Assembly: GCF_045062745.1 (NCBI RefSeq)
Contig: NZ_JBJGED010000009.1
Span: 62,001 to 126,000, forward strand
Direction: 5' to 3'
Origin: Paenibacillus_AA sp045062745
GTDB taxonomy: Bacteria; Bacillota; Bacilli; Paenibacillales; NBRC-103111
DNA: 64,000 bases
In this document: piece by piece, positions 16,527 to 24,769 of the stretch
Position numbering within the stretch: position 1 is the first letter of the stretch
Layout: each line of letters opens with the position of its first letter
Made by a program: the position numbers and the translations under genes
The notes under the pieces: model-generated
Seen by the model: only the letters and a program-made list of their open reading frames with translations
Databases searched by the model: none
What the model was told of the DNA's origin: nothing

Positions 16527-19500
16527 TCAAGCCGATTCGGCGGGGATCCGGATCGTTACTTTCGTCCCCGCCCCGACCGAGCTCTGCACTTGCAGCGCCG
16601 CGCCATACGCGAATTTCAAGCGCTTGCTGATGTTCTTCAGCCCCACGCCGGACCGGGCGCCCTGCCGTTCGAACGACTCGCCCGCAAGCGCGTCGTCCAG
16701 CCGCTCCTGCGTCATGCCGACTCCGTCGTCTTCGATCTCGAAGATGACATGCTCATCCGCCCGGTAAGCGCGAACGATTACGGTACCGCCATCCTCCCGG
16801 CGTCCGATTCCGTGCCGGATCGCATTCTCGACGAGCGGCTGCAGAAGCAGCGGCGGAATTTTCACGTGCTGCGTCTCCTCGGCGATATCGTATTTCACTT
16901 GCACGCTGTCCAGGAACCTCATTTTCTCGATTTCGGCATACGATTGGATCAAGGCAAGCTCGCTGCTGAACGGAACTCCTTTTTGCAAATTGTTGAACGA
17001 GAAGCTGCCCCGCAAATAATCCGCCAGCTCGATCGTAAGCTTCCTAGCTTGCTCCACATCCCGGTAAGTGAGCGACAAAATCGTATTCAGCACGTTGAAC
17101 AGAAAGTGCGGCTTAATCTGCGATTGGAGAAAGGCGACTTCCATGTCGATCAGCTTCCCGACCGATTCCTTCATCGTCAGCAGGCTCTTGGTTCGGGCCT
17201 GAAGCTCCGCCGTGTCGAATGGCTTGGGCAAATAATCGTTCGCCCCCGCTTCGAACGCGGCAATCTTGTCTTCCGGCTGGATGGAGGCGGTCACCATCAG
17301 CACCGGCAGCTCCAGCAGCGTGTAGCGGCTGCGGATAGAGTCGCACACCTCGAGCCCGGACATGCCCGGCATCATGAGATCCAGGATGACGAGATCGACC
17401 GGGCGCCGCTCCAGCTGCTCCAGCGCCTCGAAGCCATCCTTGACCGCGATCACCGTGTAGTCCAAGCGCTCCAGCGTATCGATCAGCACCTTCAAGTTCG
17501 AGAAATGATCGTCCGCGGCCAAAATGACCGGGCCTCCCGAATGAGCCGACATATACGGAGTAGCAAACGAATAGGCCGGCACAGCCGGCTCCATTACGTC
17601 GGGCGACCTGCTCGGCCGGGGCAAAGCGAGGATCTCACGGCCAGCCGCCGGCATCGTGAACGTGAACGTCGAGCCTTCTCCCTTTGCAGAATGAACCCAA
17701 ATGTCCCCCCGCTGCAGCTCGACCAGCTGCTTGACGATCGGCAAGCCCAATCCGAAATTATGCGTCGTGTCGGTCTCTAGGGACCGGTACGGATCGAAGA
17801 TGACCGACAGGTCGTGCTCCTCCATCCCGATGCCGGTATCGCGGACAGAGATCTCGATCATGCTGCCCTTTTCCCTGGCCGACACGGTTATCCGGCCGCA
17901 AGCGGTGTGCTTGATCGCATTGTCCAGCAGATTGCAGATGATTTGCCGGAAGCGGATCTCATCCGCCAAAACGTAGGGAAGCTGATCCGGAACTTCGTTC
18001 ACCAGTTCAAGAGGCTTGCCGGATTTGATAAAGTCGAACATTTTCAAGATCAAACCGACCGTCGAGCGCACATCGATCGGAACCGGGTCCACCTTGAGCT
18101 CCCCCTGTCGCAGCCGGGACAAGTCCAGGATGTCGTAGACGAGCTGGGACAGACGCTTCCCGATCGCGGAGATTAAGCCGACCGTTTCCTGCTGCTCCTT
18201 AGACAAGGGATGGCGCGGATCGGCGAGCAGAGACTGCGCGATGCTGATCATGCCGTGCAAGGGCGTCTTGAATTCGTGCGCCGTCTTCGTCAAGAATTCA
18301 TCCTTCAGCTTGTCCGCTTGAATGAGCCGTCCGGATAGCTGCTCGATCTTCTTGAACGCGTTCGAGAAGCGCAGCGACATAAGCAGCGCCAGCATGAGCA
18401 AATAGATGAACGGTTCGATCGGCGGGAACGTATATGTAGGAACGGCGAGATAAACGTTCATGTTCAGGGTGAACGCATGCACATTGAGCGCAACCCCGGC
18501 TACGACGAGATAGAAGCTGCCCTCCACCCTATGGAGCGCCGCCAGCATCAGCACATAGATCGCGTAGATGAACGGCAAATTGGAATATAGCGATACAAAG
18601 AGCCGCATCCCGCCGGTCTGGATCGTAGTGAAGGCGAATAGCTCCGCAAGGGCAAGCAGTCCTCCGATGACCAGAGAAACTCGGATCAGCCGGTTGGAGA
18701 CAAATGGACGGAAGGCGACATTCACGTACAGCAAGAGCGCCATCGCGGCCAGAATCGCGGACAAGATCTGCACGCGCAGGAACAGCTCCACCGGAAGTTC
18801 GCCGAACAAGTCGTAGATGATCCGCTCCCCGGTAGTGGACATGAAGGCAGCGAAGCAGAGGCTGAGCAGCCCGAAGACGATCAGGTTGTAATCCGCTCTG
18901 CGCTGCGTATACAGGCCGATAAAATAAAGCCCCATAATGACGTAGGAAGTAAACATGACCCAATCACGCGCGAGCGCCTTGCTCTGGAGCGAGGCAATCT
19001 GCTTCGAATCTCCGAGAAACATAGGGTGGTTGATGCCGCTGCTGGCCGGCGAGTGATAGTTCGCCACCTGCACGATAATCTCGTTCAGCCCGGGCTTCAA
19101 CGTGAAGTACCCGACGATGGGCTTGTTTTTCCCGGAATACGTCCGCTTCTCTTCCGCCGGCACTCCGCTCTCCCCGACCAACTGCCCATTGACGAACACC
19201 CGGCCGGACATCTGGATCGAGAGCGTCTTCAAGCCATAGATGCCTTGGGCGTCGGCGACATTCACTTGCAATCGGTATGTCGCGTAGCCGAGCGTATCCA
19301 TCTTCTTCTTCCAGGAGCCGGGGACGGCGACGAAGTCTGGAGTGGGGGTACCCGCCACGCCGCCCGGCCCGAAGTCCGCCGAGTCGAGCAGCCGGTCCGG
19401 ATAAAATTCCCACTCCCCGTCCAGCGCCGCCACCCCTTGCTCCGAGAACGACCAGTGCGATAAATCCATTGTGCCCCGAGACGCCAGTGGAGCCCCGTTG

Positions 19501-19586
19501 TCAACATGCTTAAGAATGACCGGAATCATCCCGTATGTGCAGGCCAGCATGGCGAGCACGATCAAGAGCGCCGCCCATTTGCGCAT
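16527..19586 (-). CDS. 7TM-DISM hybrid histidine kinase with a second LytS/YesM-type transmitter
   Basis: Very large signalling protein, 1019 residues. Order seen: N-terminal membrane helix; an extracytoplasmic jelly-roll-like domain (about 45-190, WSFSEQGVAALDGEWEFYPDRLL) typical of 7TMR-DISM receptors; seven hydrophobic segments (about 200-410); HisKA with His in TKTAHEFKTPLHGMIS; first ATPase domain (LLDNAIKHT, DTGIGMEE, NFGLGLPIV); receiver with LVILDLMMPGMSG; a second transmitter of LytS/YesM type with His in QIKPHFLFNVLNTI; and a second ATPase domain (LVENAIRHGIG, EDDGVGM). There is no DNA-binding domain, so output must pass to a separate regulator. MRKW at 19586 is the best start because GGAG is 8 bases upstream. 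Confidence 0.92.
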   Translation of the reverse strand: MRKWAALLIVLAMLACTYGMIPVILKHVDNGAPLASRGTMDLSHWSFSEQGVAALDGEWEFYPDRLLDSADFGPGGVAGTPTPDFVAVPGSWKKKMDTLGYATYRLQVNVADAQGIYGLKTLSIQMSGRVFVNGQLVGESGVPAEEKRTYSGKNKPIVGYFTLKPGLNEIIVQVANYHSPASSGINHPMFLGDSKQIASLQSKALARDWVMFTSYVIMGLYFIGLYTQRRADYNLIVFGLLSLCFAAFMSTTGERIIYDLFGELPVELFLRVQILSAILAAMALLLYVNVAFRPFVSNRLIRVSLVIGGLLALAELFAFTTIQTGGMRLFVSLYSNLPFIYAIYVLMLAALHRVEGSFYLVVAGVALNVHAFTLNMNVYLAVPTYTFPPIEPFIYLLMLALLMSLRFSNAFKKIEQLSGRLIQADKLKDEFLTKTAHEFKTPLHGMISIAQSLLADPRHPLSKEQQETVGLISAIGKRLSQLVYDILDLSRLRQGELKVDPVPIDVRSTVGLILKMFDFIKSGKPLELVNEVPDQLPYVLADEIRFRQIICNLLDNAIKHTACGRITVSAREKGSMIEISVRDTGIGMEEHDLSVIFDPYRSLETDTTHNFGLGLPIVKQLVELQRGDIWVHSAKGEGSTFTFTMPAAGREILALPRPSRSPDVMEPAVPAYSFATPYMSAHSGGPVILAADDHFSNLKVLIDTLERLDYTVIAVKDGFEALEQLERRPVDLVILDLMMPGMSGLEVCDSIRSRYTLLELPVLMVTASIQPEDKIAAFEAGANDYLPKPFDTAELQARTKSLLTMKESVGKLIDMEVAFLQSQIKPHFLFNVLNTILSLTYRDVEQARKLTIELADYLRGSFSFNNLQKGVPFSSELALIQSYAEIEKMRFLDSVQVKYDIAEETQHVKIPPLLLQPLVENAIRHGIGRREDGGTVIVRAYRADEHVIFEIEDDGVGMTQERLDDALAGESFERQGARSGVGLKNISKRLKFAYGAALQVQSSVGAGTKVTIRIPAESA

Positions 19587-19621
19587 ATGCATCACTCCCG
19601 CTTCTTAACTTGCCGACTAAG

Positions 19622-19648
19622 AAAAAGGCCACAGCAGCGGCTGTGACC
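19622..19648 (-). terminator. intrinsic terminator after the ECF sigma gene
   Basis: Minus strand GGTCACAGC, four-base loop, GCTGTGGCC, then TTTTT. Confidence 0.9.
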
Positions 19649-19671
19649 TCTCGAACGAACAGGTGGAGGGC

Positions 19672-20211
19672 TTATGTAGATCCCGGATTCGGGAAAGGGT
19701 CCGACAGCAGGCTGCGCAGCTGCTCCTTCCCCCGGTGCAGACGAGCCTTCACCGTGCCGACCGGCATCTCCATCTTATCGGCGATGTCCTGGTCCTTCAA
19801 ATCCTCGAAATATTTGTAGACGAAAATGCGCCTTGTCGTATCGTCCAGCTGCTCGATCGTTTCGCAAATCATCTTCTGCACGACCTGCTCCTCAACGTCG
19901 GACTTCGACTCCGGCTGATAACGCGCGGATTCTTCGGACACGTGCGTCGTCTGTCTGGAGCTGCGTTTCAGCATGTTCAAGGCGGTATTCGAGGCGATCA
20001 CCTTGGCCCACTGGATGATTTTATCGGGATCCTTCAGCGTGGAGAGCTTCATCAGAATTTTCAGCCAGGACTCCTGCACGACGTCCATGGCGAGCGAGCG
20101 ATCGCGCATAATGGAATAAGCCACGATGAACATTTGCTTATACAGCTCTTGAAGCAACAATTCTTCTTCCTCTGTGTTGACACCGTCCATTTCGACAGTC
20201 CGAGTCCACAT
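19672..20211 (-). CDS. ECF-family RNA polymerase sigma factor
   Basis: 179-residue extracytoplasmic-function sigma factor. Region 2 is seen in LYKQMFIVAYSIMRDRSLAMDVVQESWLKILMKL (core binding and -10 recognition). Region 4 is in DDTTRRIFVYKYFEDLKDQDIADKMEMPVGTVKARLHRGKEQLR (-35 recognition helix). No anti-sigma gene is adjacent: the gene ends in its own terminator and the upstream neighbour is unrelated. The start at 20211 is preferred because GGAG then sits 9 bases upstream. The ribosome binding site lies in a small inverted repeat (GGAGAT/ATCTCC). Confidence 0.88.
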   Translation of the reverse strand: MWTRTVEMDGVNTEEEELLLQELYKQMFIVAYSIMRDRSLAMDVVQESWLKILMKLSTLKDPDKIIQWAKVIASNTALNMLKRSSRQTTHVSEESARYQPESKSDVEEQVVQKMICETIEQLDDTTRRIFVYKYFEDLKDQDIADKMEMPVGTVKARLHRGKEQLRSLLSDPFPNPGST

Positions 20212-20395
20212 GGAGATCATCTCCTGCTAAAAATGGAACTACATCCAAGTTCCGTGGCATGTACACGCTTTCAGCTCTTATTTTATCACAGAACCCCTGC
20301 AAATAAAATAAGCTTGTATCGAAGCCTATCGTCCTTAATAAAAGAAACCGGCGCACATCTCGTGAGATTTGCCGCCGGTTTTGCAAGCTCCAGGA

Positions 20396-21100
20396 TCAGA
20401 GCGGGAACGGCAGCTCCTGCTTGGCCGCCACCGCCGTCATGATGTCGTTCCATTGCCGCAGTGTTTCCTCCGACACTTTGCCGTTGCCGGTCCGCACGAC
20501 GAACACGCCCACTTTTTTCTTGCCCCATTCTTTGTAAATATCCGATTTATTTTTATAGTACAGATCGATTTTTTTACCTTTGATCGCCGAACCGGTATCC
20601 GCCACAATGCCGTAGCCGTACCCGGGGATGTACAGAATCGTTCCGAGCGGGAACACTTTCGGATCGGCGGCGATAGTGGACAGAATGCCCTGTTTCACCT
20701 TAACGCCGGAGTACGTAATGCCGTACTCGGGGTGCCCGGGCTTCTTGCCGGTCGATTCTACGCCGGCGTAATAGCCGGTCGCCATCACTTCCACACTTCC
20801 TTGAAACTGGCTGAAGTCCTGATGCAGCATCGGGTAGCTCTTGTTCCGTTCCATCAGCTCCTGCGCGTCCTTCATCTGGGACAACCGCTCGAGTACGATT
20901 TGCTCCGCAGTTTGAGCGCCGCGTGTCGCGCTGGCCGCTTGAGGGTGCGATTCGTCGGCGGCAGGATCGGCATACGACGGAACTTTCGCATGCGGCTTGC
21001 CCGCCGCGCTCGGATGCACCGGATTGAATGCCGTCAGGACCACAACGGCAAACACGATGACACTGAACCAGCTAAGCCGGTTCATCGTCGACGAAAACAT
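20396..21100 (-). CDS. 3D-domain protein (YocH/Rpf-like cell wall protein)
   Basis: Exported protein of 234 residues. An N-terminal hydrophobic segment (WFSVIVFAVVVLTAF, about 10-25) serves as signal or anchor. A helical, low-complexity middle follows, and the C-terminal 3D domain begins at VEVMATGYYAGVESTGKKPGHPEYGITYSGVKV. The acidic residues expected for a MltA/3D-type fold are in VADTGSAIKGKKIDLYY. Related proteins act on peptidoglycan or muropeptides. No LysM or G5 domain is present. AGGAGG lies 9 bases before the ATG. Confidence 0.85.
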   Translation of the reverse strand: MFSSTMNRLSWFSVIVFAVVVLTAFNPVHPSAAGKPHAKVPSYADPAADESHPQAASATRGAQTAEQIVLERLSQMKDAQELMERNKSYPMLHQDFSQFQGSVEVMATGYYAGVESTGKKPGHPEYGITYSGVKVKQGILSTIAADPKVFPLGTILYIPGYGYGIVADTGSAIKGKKIDLYYKNKSDIYKEWGKKKVGVFVVRTGNGKVSEETLRQWNDIMTAVAAKQELPFPL

Positions 21101-21141
21101 GGTTGGATTCCTCCTTATAAGGAGGGTGTCCCAAACGAAAA

Positions 21142-21185
21142 AGGATTATGCATCCAAGCGGCAATCGCTCGTGACGCATAATCCT
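21142..21185 (-). terminator. intrinsic terminator, probably of thrS
   Basis: Perfect 10-bp stem AGGATTATGC/GCATAATCCT with a 24-base loop. On the minus strand it is followed by TTTTT. It sits 80-125 bases beyond the thrS stop, after a repeat hairpin. Confidence 0.8.
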
Positions 21186-21192
21186 AAGAAAA

Positions 21193-21248
21193 CCCCACAA
21201 AGTGACGTAGGCCTTCGAAGCATATTCCGATTACTTTGCGGGGACCCC
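21193..21248. repeat. dispersed ~56-bp hairpin repeat, copy 1
   Basis: Begins CCCCACAAAGT and ends ACTTTGCGGGGACCCC, around a loop with CTTCGAAG and ATATTCCG. The same pattern recurs at 48275-48330 and 62972-63027. It lies between thrS and the 3D-domain gene. Confidence 0.85.
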
Positions 21249-21264
21249 GGGTGAATAAAGCTTG

Positions 21265-23217
21265 CTACGCTTGCTTAGTCCGGATGTCCTCGACGATCTT
21301 CGCGATGACGGACTCGGTGCTCTGCGCGCCCAAGTCGCCTTCGCCGCGCTTGCGGACGGAGACGGTGCCGGAATTCATCTCGTTCTCGCCCACGATGAGC
21401 ATGTACGGAATTTTCTCCAGCTGCGCTTCGCGAATCTTGTAGCCGAGCTTCTCGTTGCGGTAGTCGGCTTCCACCCGTACTCCGGCGGCTTGCAGCTGCT
21501 CGGTGACGGAGCGGACATAGTCGTCGAACGCATTGCTGACCGGGATGACGATCGCCTGTACCGGCGACAGCCAGGTCGGCAAGTTGCCCGCGAAGTTTTC
21601 CAGCAGGAACGCGGTCATCCGCTCCATGGTGCTAATGATGCCGCGGTGAATGACGACCGGCCGATGCTTCTGCCCGTCCTCGCCGACATATTCCAGCGCG
21701 AACCGCTCCGGCAGCAGGAAGTCGAGCTGTGCGGTGGACAGTGTCTCTTCCTTCTTCAGCGCGGTCCGGATCTGGACGTCCAGCTTAGGCCCATAGAACG
21801 CCGCTTCGCCTTCCGCCTCGTAGAACGGCAGCCCAAGCTCCTCGACGACCTCGCGCAGCATGCGCTGCGACATTTCCCACATCTCGTCGTTCGGGTAGTA
21901 CTTCTCGGTGTCCTTCGGATCGCGGTAGGACAAACGGAACCGGTAGTCCTTGATGCCGAAGTCCTCGTAGACGCGCTGGATCAAACGCACGACGCGGGCG
22001 AACTCCTCCTTGATCTGATCCGGACGGCAGAAGATGTGCGCGTCGTTCAGCGTCATCGCCCGTACGCGGTGCAAGCCGGTCAGCGCTCCGGACATCTCGT
22101 AGCGGAACTGGTTCGCGAGCTCGGCGATCCGCACCGGCAAGTCGCGATAGCTGCGCATGTCGCTCTTGTACACCATCATGTGGTGCGGGCAGTTCATCGG
22201 ACGGAGCACGAGCTCCTCGTTGTCCATCTCCATCTTGGGGAACATGTCTTCCTGATAATGATCCCAGTGTCCGGAAATCTTGTACAGCTCCACGCTGCCC
22301 ATCACCGGCGTATAGACATGCTGATAGCCGAGCGATTCTTCGACGTCGACGATGTAGCGCTCCATCACGCGGCGCAGCTTGGCGCCCTTCGGCAGCCAGA
22401 TCGGCAGCCCTTGGCCGACTTCCTTGGCGAACGTGAACATTTTGAGATCCTTGCCGATCTTCCGGTGGTCGCGCTTCTTCGCTTCCTCCAGCAGCTCCAG
22501 ATGCTCGTCGAGCTGGGCTTTCTTCGGGAACGCGGTGCCGTAGATGCGCTGCAGCATTTTGTTCTTCGCGTTGCCTCGCCAGTATGCGCCGGCGATGCTC
22601 AGCAGCTTGAACGCCTTGATCCGTCCGGTCGACGGCAAGTGCGGCCCGCGGCACAGATCGAAAAATTCGCCCTGGTCATAGATCGACAGCACGACGTCCT
22701 CCGGCAGATCGCGGATCAGCTCGAGCTTGTACGGATCGCCCAGTTCGCCGAAGATGCGAAGCGCCTCTTCCCGGCTGACCTCGCGGCGGCTGATGGACAA
22801 GTTCTCCTGCGTGATGCGCTCCATCTCTTTCTCAATCTTCTGGAGATCTTCCGGCGTCAGCGCCTGCTCCATGTCAATGTCGTAATAGAAGCCGTCCTCG
22901 ATGACCGGTCCGATCCCGAGCTTCACGGCCTTGTCGCCGTAAATGCGCTTGATCGCCTGCGCCATCAAGTGCGCGGTGCTGTGCCGGTACATCTCGAGTC
23001 CGTCCTGGCTGTCCAAGGTAACGATCTCGACCGCCGCATCCTCCTGTAGCGGGAAGCTCAGGTCTACGACCTTGCCGTTCACCTTTCCGCCGACGGCGTT
23101 CTTCTTCAGTCCCGAGCTGATCGAGCCGGCTACGTCTTCCACAGTCGTGCCTCGCCCGTACTCCCGAACCGCGCCATCCGGCAATGTAACTTTAATCGCT
23201 TGTACTGCTTCTGTCAT
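21265..23217 (-). CDS. thrS: threonyl-tRNA synthetase
   Basis: Class II aminoacyl-tRNA synthetase that charges tRNA-Thr, 650 residues. TGS domain (about 1-65), then the second additional domain with the editing HxxxH (YRHSTAHLMAQAIKRIYGD) and its downstream Cys/His ligands, then the catalytic core. Zinc and active-site residues are in RPMNCPHHMMVYKSDMRSYRDLPVRIAELANQFRYE, motif 2 in HRVRAMTLNDAHIFC and motif 3 in IHRGIISTMERMTAFLLE. A C-terminal anticodon-binding domain closes it. The start at MTEAVQ (23217) has GGAG about 9 bases upstream. Expression is controlled by a T-box leader. Confidence 0.97.
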   Translation of the reverse strand: MTEAVQAIKVTLPDGAVREYGRGTTVEDVAGSISSGLKKNAVGGKVNGKVVDLSFPLQEDAAVEIVTLDSQDGLEMYRHSTAHLMAQAIKRIYGDKAVKLGIGPVIEDGFYYDIDMEQALTPEDLQKIEKEMERITQENLSISRREVSREEALRIFGELGDPYKLELIRDLPEDVVLSIYDQGEFFDLCRGPHLPSTGRIKAFKLLSIAGAYWRGNAKNKMLQRIYGTAFPKKAQLDEHLELLEEAKKRDHRKIGKDLKMFTFAKEVGQGLPIWLPKGAKLRRVMERYIVDVEESLGYQHVYTPVMGSVELYKISGHWDHYQEDMFPKMEMDNEELVLRPMNCPHHMMVYKSDMRSYRDLPVRIAELANQFRYEMSGALTGLHRVRAMTLNDAHIFCRPDQIKEEFARVVRLIQRVYEDFGIKDYRFRLSYRDPKDTEKYYPNDEMWEMSQRMLREVVEELGLPFYEAEGEAAFYGPKLDVQIRTALKKEETLSTAQLDFLLPERFALEYVGEDGQKHRPVVIHRGIISTMERMTAFLLENFAGNLPTWLSPVQAIVIPVSNAFDDYVRSVTEQLQAAGVRVEADYRNEKLGYKIREAQLEKIPYMLIVGENEMNSGTVSVRKRGEGDLGAQSTESVIAKIVEDIRTKQA

Positions 23218-23292
23218 TGTCGATCGACTCCTTCCGAGGTTTGGTGTTCGCAACGGGGATGTGGGATGAGAGGCGCACGGTATCGCTTGGGA

Positions 23293-23597
23293 AAATAAAA
23301 AAGCACCCTCATCCCGGAAAAGGGACGAGCGTGCGGTCTCGTGGTTCCACCCTTAATTCATCTCGCCTCCGACCGGGACAAGTGCATCTCCGGCAGACTG
23401 CGAAATCTCATAAGCATCCGATAACGGGAATGACCCGGTGTCTCATACTGGCTCGCCTATAGGGAACGTTCCGAGACGCTGCTGCAAAGGGGTAAGTCGC
23501 CGGATAACGCGGAAGGAGCTTTCAGCGCGGGGCTCCTCTCTCTGGGCCGATTAAGGCCGGGACTCTTGTCTTTGGTCGCTGCAGTTGAACTTTATAT
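23293..23597 (-). ncRNA. T-box leader of thrS
   Basis: The T-box sequence AGGGTGGAACCACG is on the minus strand at 23353-23340. The terminator stem GCACGCTCGTCCC/GGGATGAGGGTGC (23303-23334) is followed by a T-rich run. The leader begins near 23597, after the promoter at 23604-23631. I could not fix the threonine specifier codon with confidence. Confidence 0.9.
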
Positions 23598-23603
23598 TCC
23601 CTT

Positions 23604-23631
23604 ATTATAGCGGCCAGGCCAGCGTTGTCAA
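23604..23631 (-). promoter_or_regulatory. sigma-A promoter of the thrS leader
   Basis: Minus strand TTGACA (23626-23631), 16 bases, TATAAT (23604-23609). The -35 box overlaps the stop codon region of ytxC, so thrS has its own promoter even though ytxC lies directly upstream. Confidence 0.85.
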
Positions 23632-24551
23632 GGCGACAGCGAATCTTTGTTGGAGACGCCCAGCACACTGCTGCAGCCTTTGCAGTTCGTGCAGACGCGG
23701 GCCCGGTCCTCGAAAATTTGCATGATCGTCTTCACGACCTGCGCTTCGGGGTCCCTCGTATGGATGTAGATGTTTTGCGGCGAGACGGAGATGAGGGTGC
23801 TGACGATCATGTCCTCGAAATTGATTTCCCGGTCCAGCGTCTCTACTGTAAAGGAGTCGAATTCCTTCGTCTCGATCGGTGCCATCTTTTCGTTCAGCAG
23901 CGTAAACTCGTGTCCGCCGTGATGCATGAGATGGGCAACCGGGATTTTCGCATCCTGGATGTAGACAAAATATTTGAGCAGGGAGATGAATTCCTGGTAC
24001 TGCTGATCCATAATATATTCATCGATGGCATATTCGACGACTTCACGCAGCTCGTCCCGGTAGTCCTGCAAGCGGAAGCGCAGGAGCCCCTGCAGGTTCA
24101 GCTCGTTGTGCTCCTCCAAATAGCCGTAGATCGCCTGGGCGACCTTCTCCTGCCGACGGATTCTCGGCTTGGGCATGCCTTCGGTCTCCTCGGCCTGATT
24201 GAGCAGCTGTGCGCAATACCGCTCGATCGCCTGCACGTCGTGCGGCTCCTCGTAATGGTAGGGCCCGCTGATCACTTCGCGCAGCAGCTTCTGCTCGATA
24301 TGATCCATCATGAAGGCGGACAGCACTTCCGCCGTCGCCTTCAGCACGTCGCTGCCCCATAAATCCAATTGGAACGCCGGCAGCACGCCGAAGCCTTGCA
24401 CCGAGAAAAACGACCGGAACGATTTGCTCTTGAGCTGTACAGACCCGGCCGGTATATGTATAAGCCGATTGTAGGCATCCATGAGACGCCGCTGAAGCTC
24501 CTCTCTCTCTTCAGTCAACGATTTAGGTACGATGACGCTGAACAGTTCCAT
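23628..24551 (-). CDS. ytxC: YtxC-like sporulation protein
   Basis: 307-residue cytoplasmic protein matching the YtxC family, linked to sporulation in Bacillus, where ytxC also lies directly before thrS. Recognisable segments are ISGPYHYEEPHDVQAIERYC, the helical middle FRLQDYRDELREVVEYAIDEYIMDQQYQEFISLLKYFV, and a C-terminal CTNCKGCSS that may bind metal. Biochemical role unknown. MELFSV at 24551 is the start, with GGAG about 9 bases upstream. Conserved synteny with thrS strengthens the assignment. Confidence 0.88.
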   Translation of the reverse strand: MELFSVIVPKSLTEEREELQRRLMDAYNRLIHIPAGSVQLKSKSFRSFFSVQGFGVLPAFQLDLWGSDVLKATAEVLSAFMMDHIEQKLLREVISGPYHYEEPHDVQAIERYCAQLLNQAEETEGMPKPRIRRQEKVAQAIYGYLEEHNELNLQGLLRFRLQDYRDELREVVEYAIDEYIMDQQYQEFISLLKYFVYIQDAKIPVAHLMHHGGHEFTLLNEKMAPIETKEFDSFTVETLDREINFEDMIVSTLISVSPQNIYIHTRDPEAQVVKTIMQIFEDRARVCTNCKGCSSVLGVSNKDSLSP

Positions 24552-24708
24552 GCGGGTCAACTCCTTTCCATCCGCCGTTTCCGGCTCCAACTCTGTTTCC
24601 TAAAGTATATGGCCCCGCCTGTGCGGATATACAAACAACAATTTGGCATCGTGGAAGGGATCCGAAAGGCCCGTACGGCAGGGGGATGAGAAGGGCTAGG
24701 ACGCGAAC

Positions 24709-24742
24709 AAGCCTCTACCGCATAATGAACGGCAGAGGCTTG
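24709..24742. terminator. hairpin after the ketone-body operon
   Basis: ACAAGCCTCT...AGAGGCTTGT with CCG/CGG inside. It lies 28 bases beyond the thiolase stop. There is no proper T run on the minus strand, so it may be only a weak terminator. Confidence 0.5.
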
Positions 24743-24769
24743 TCGGAAAAAACCAGATGGCCAAGGCCA

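Noticed and set aside
21262..23049. Long plus-strand frame opposite thrS
   Set aside because: Antisense of a conserved synthetase gene, with no motif and no ribosome binding site.
23293..23597. Threonine specifier codon of the thrS T-box
   Set aside because: Several ACN triplets occur in stem I and none is clearly in the specifier loop followed by a purine.
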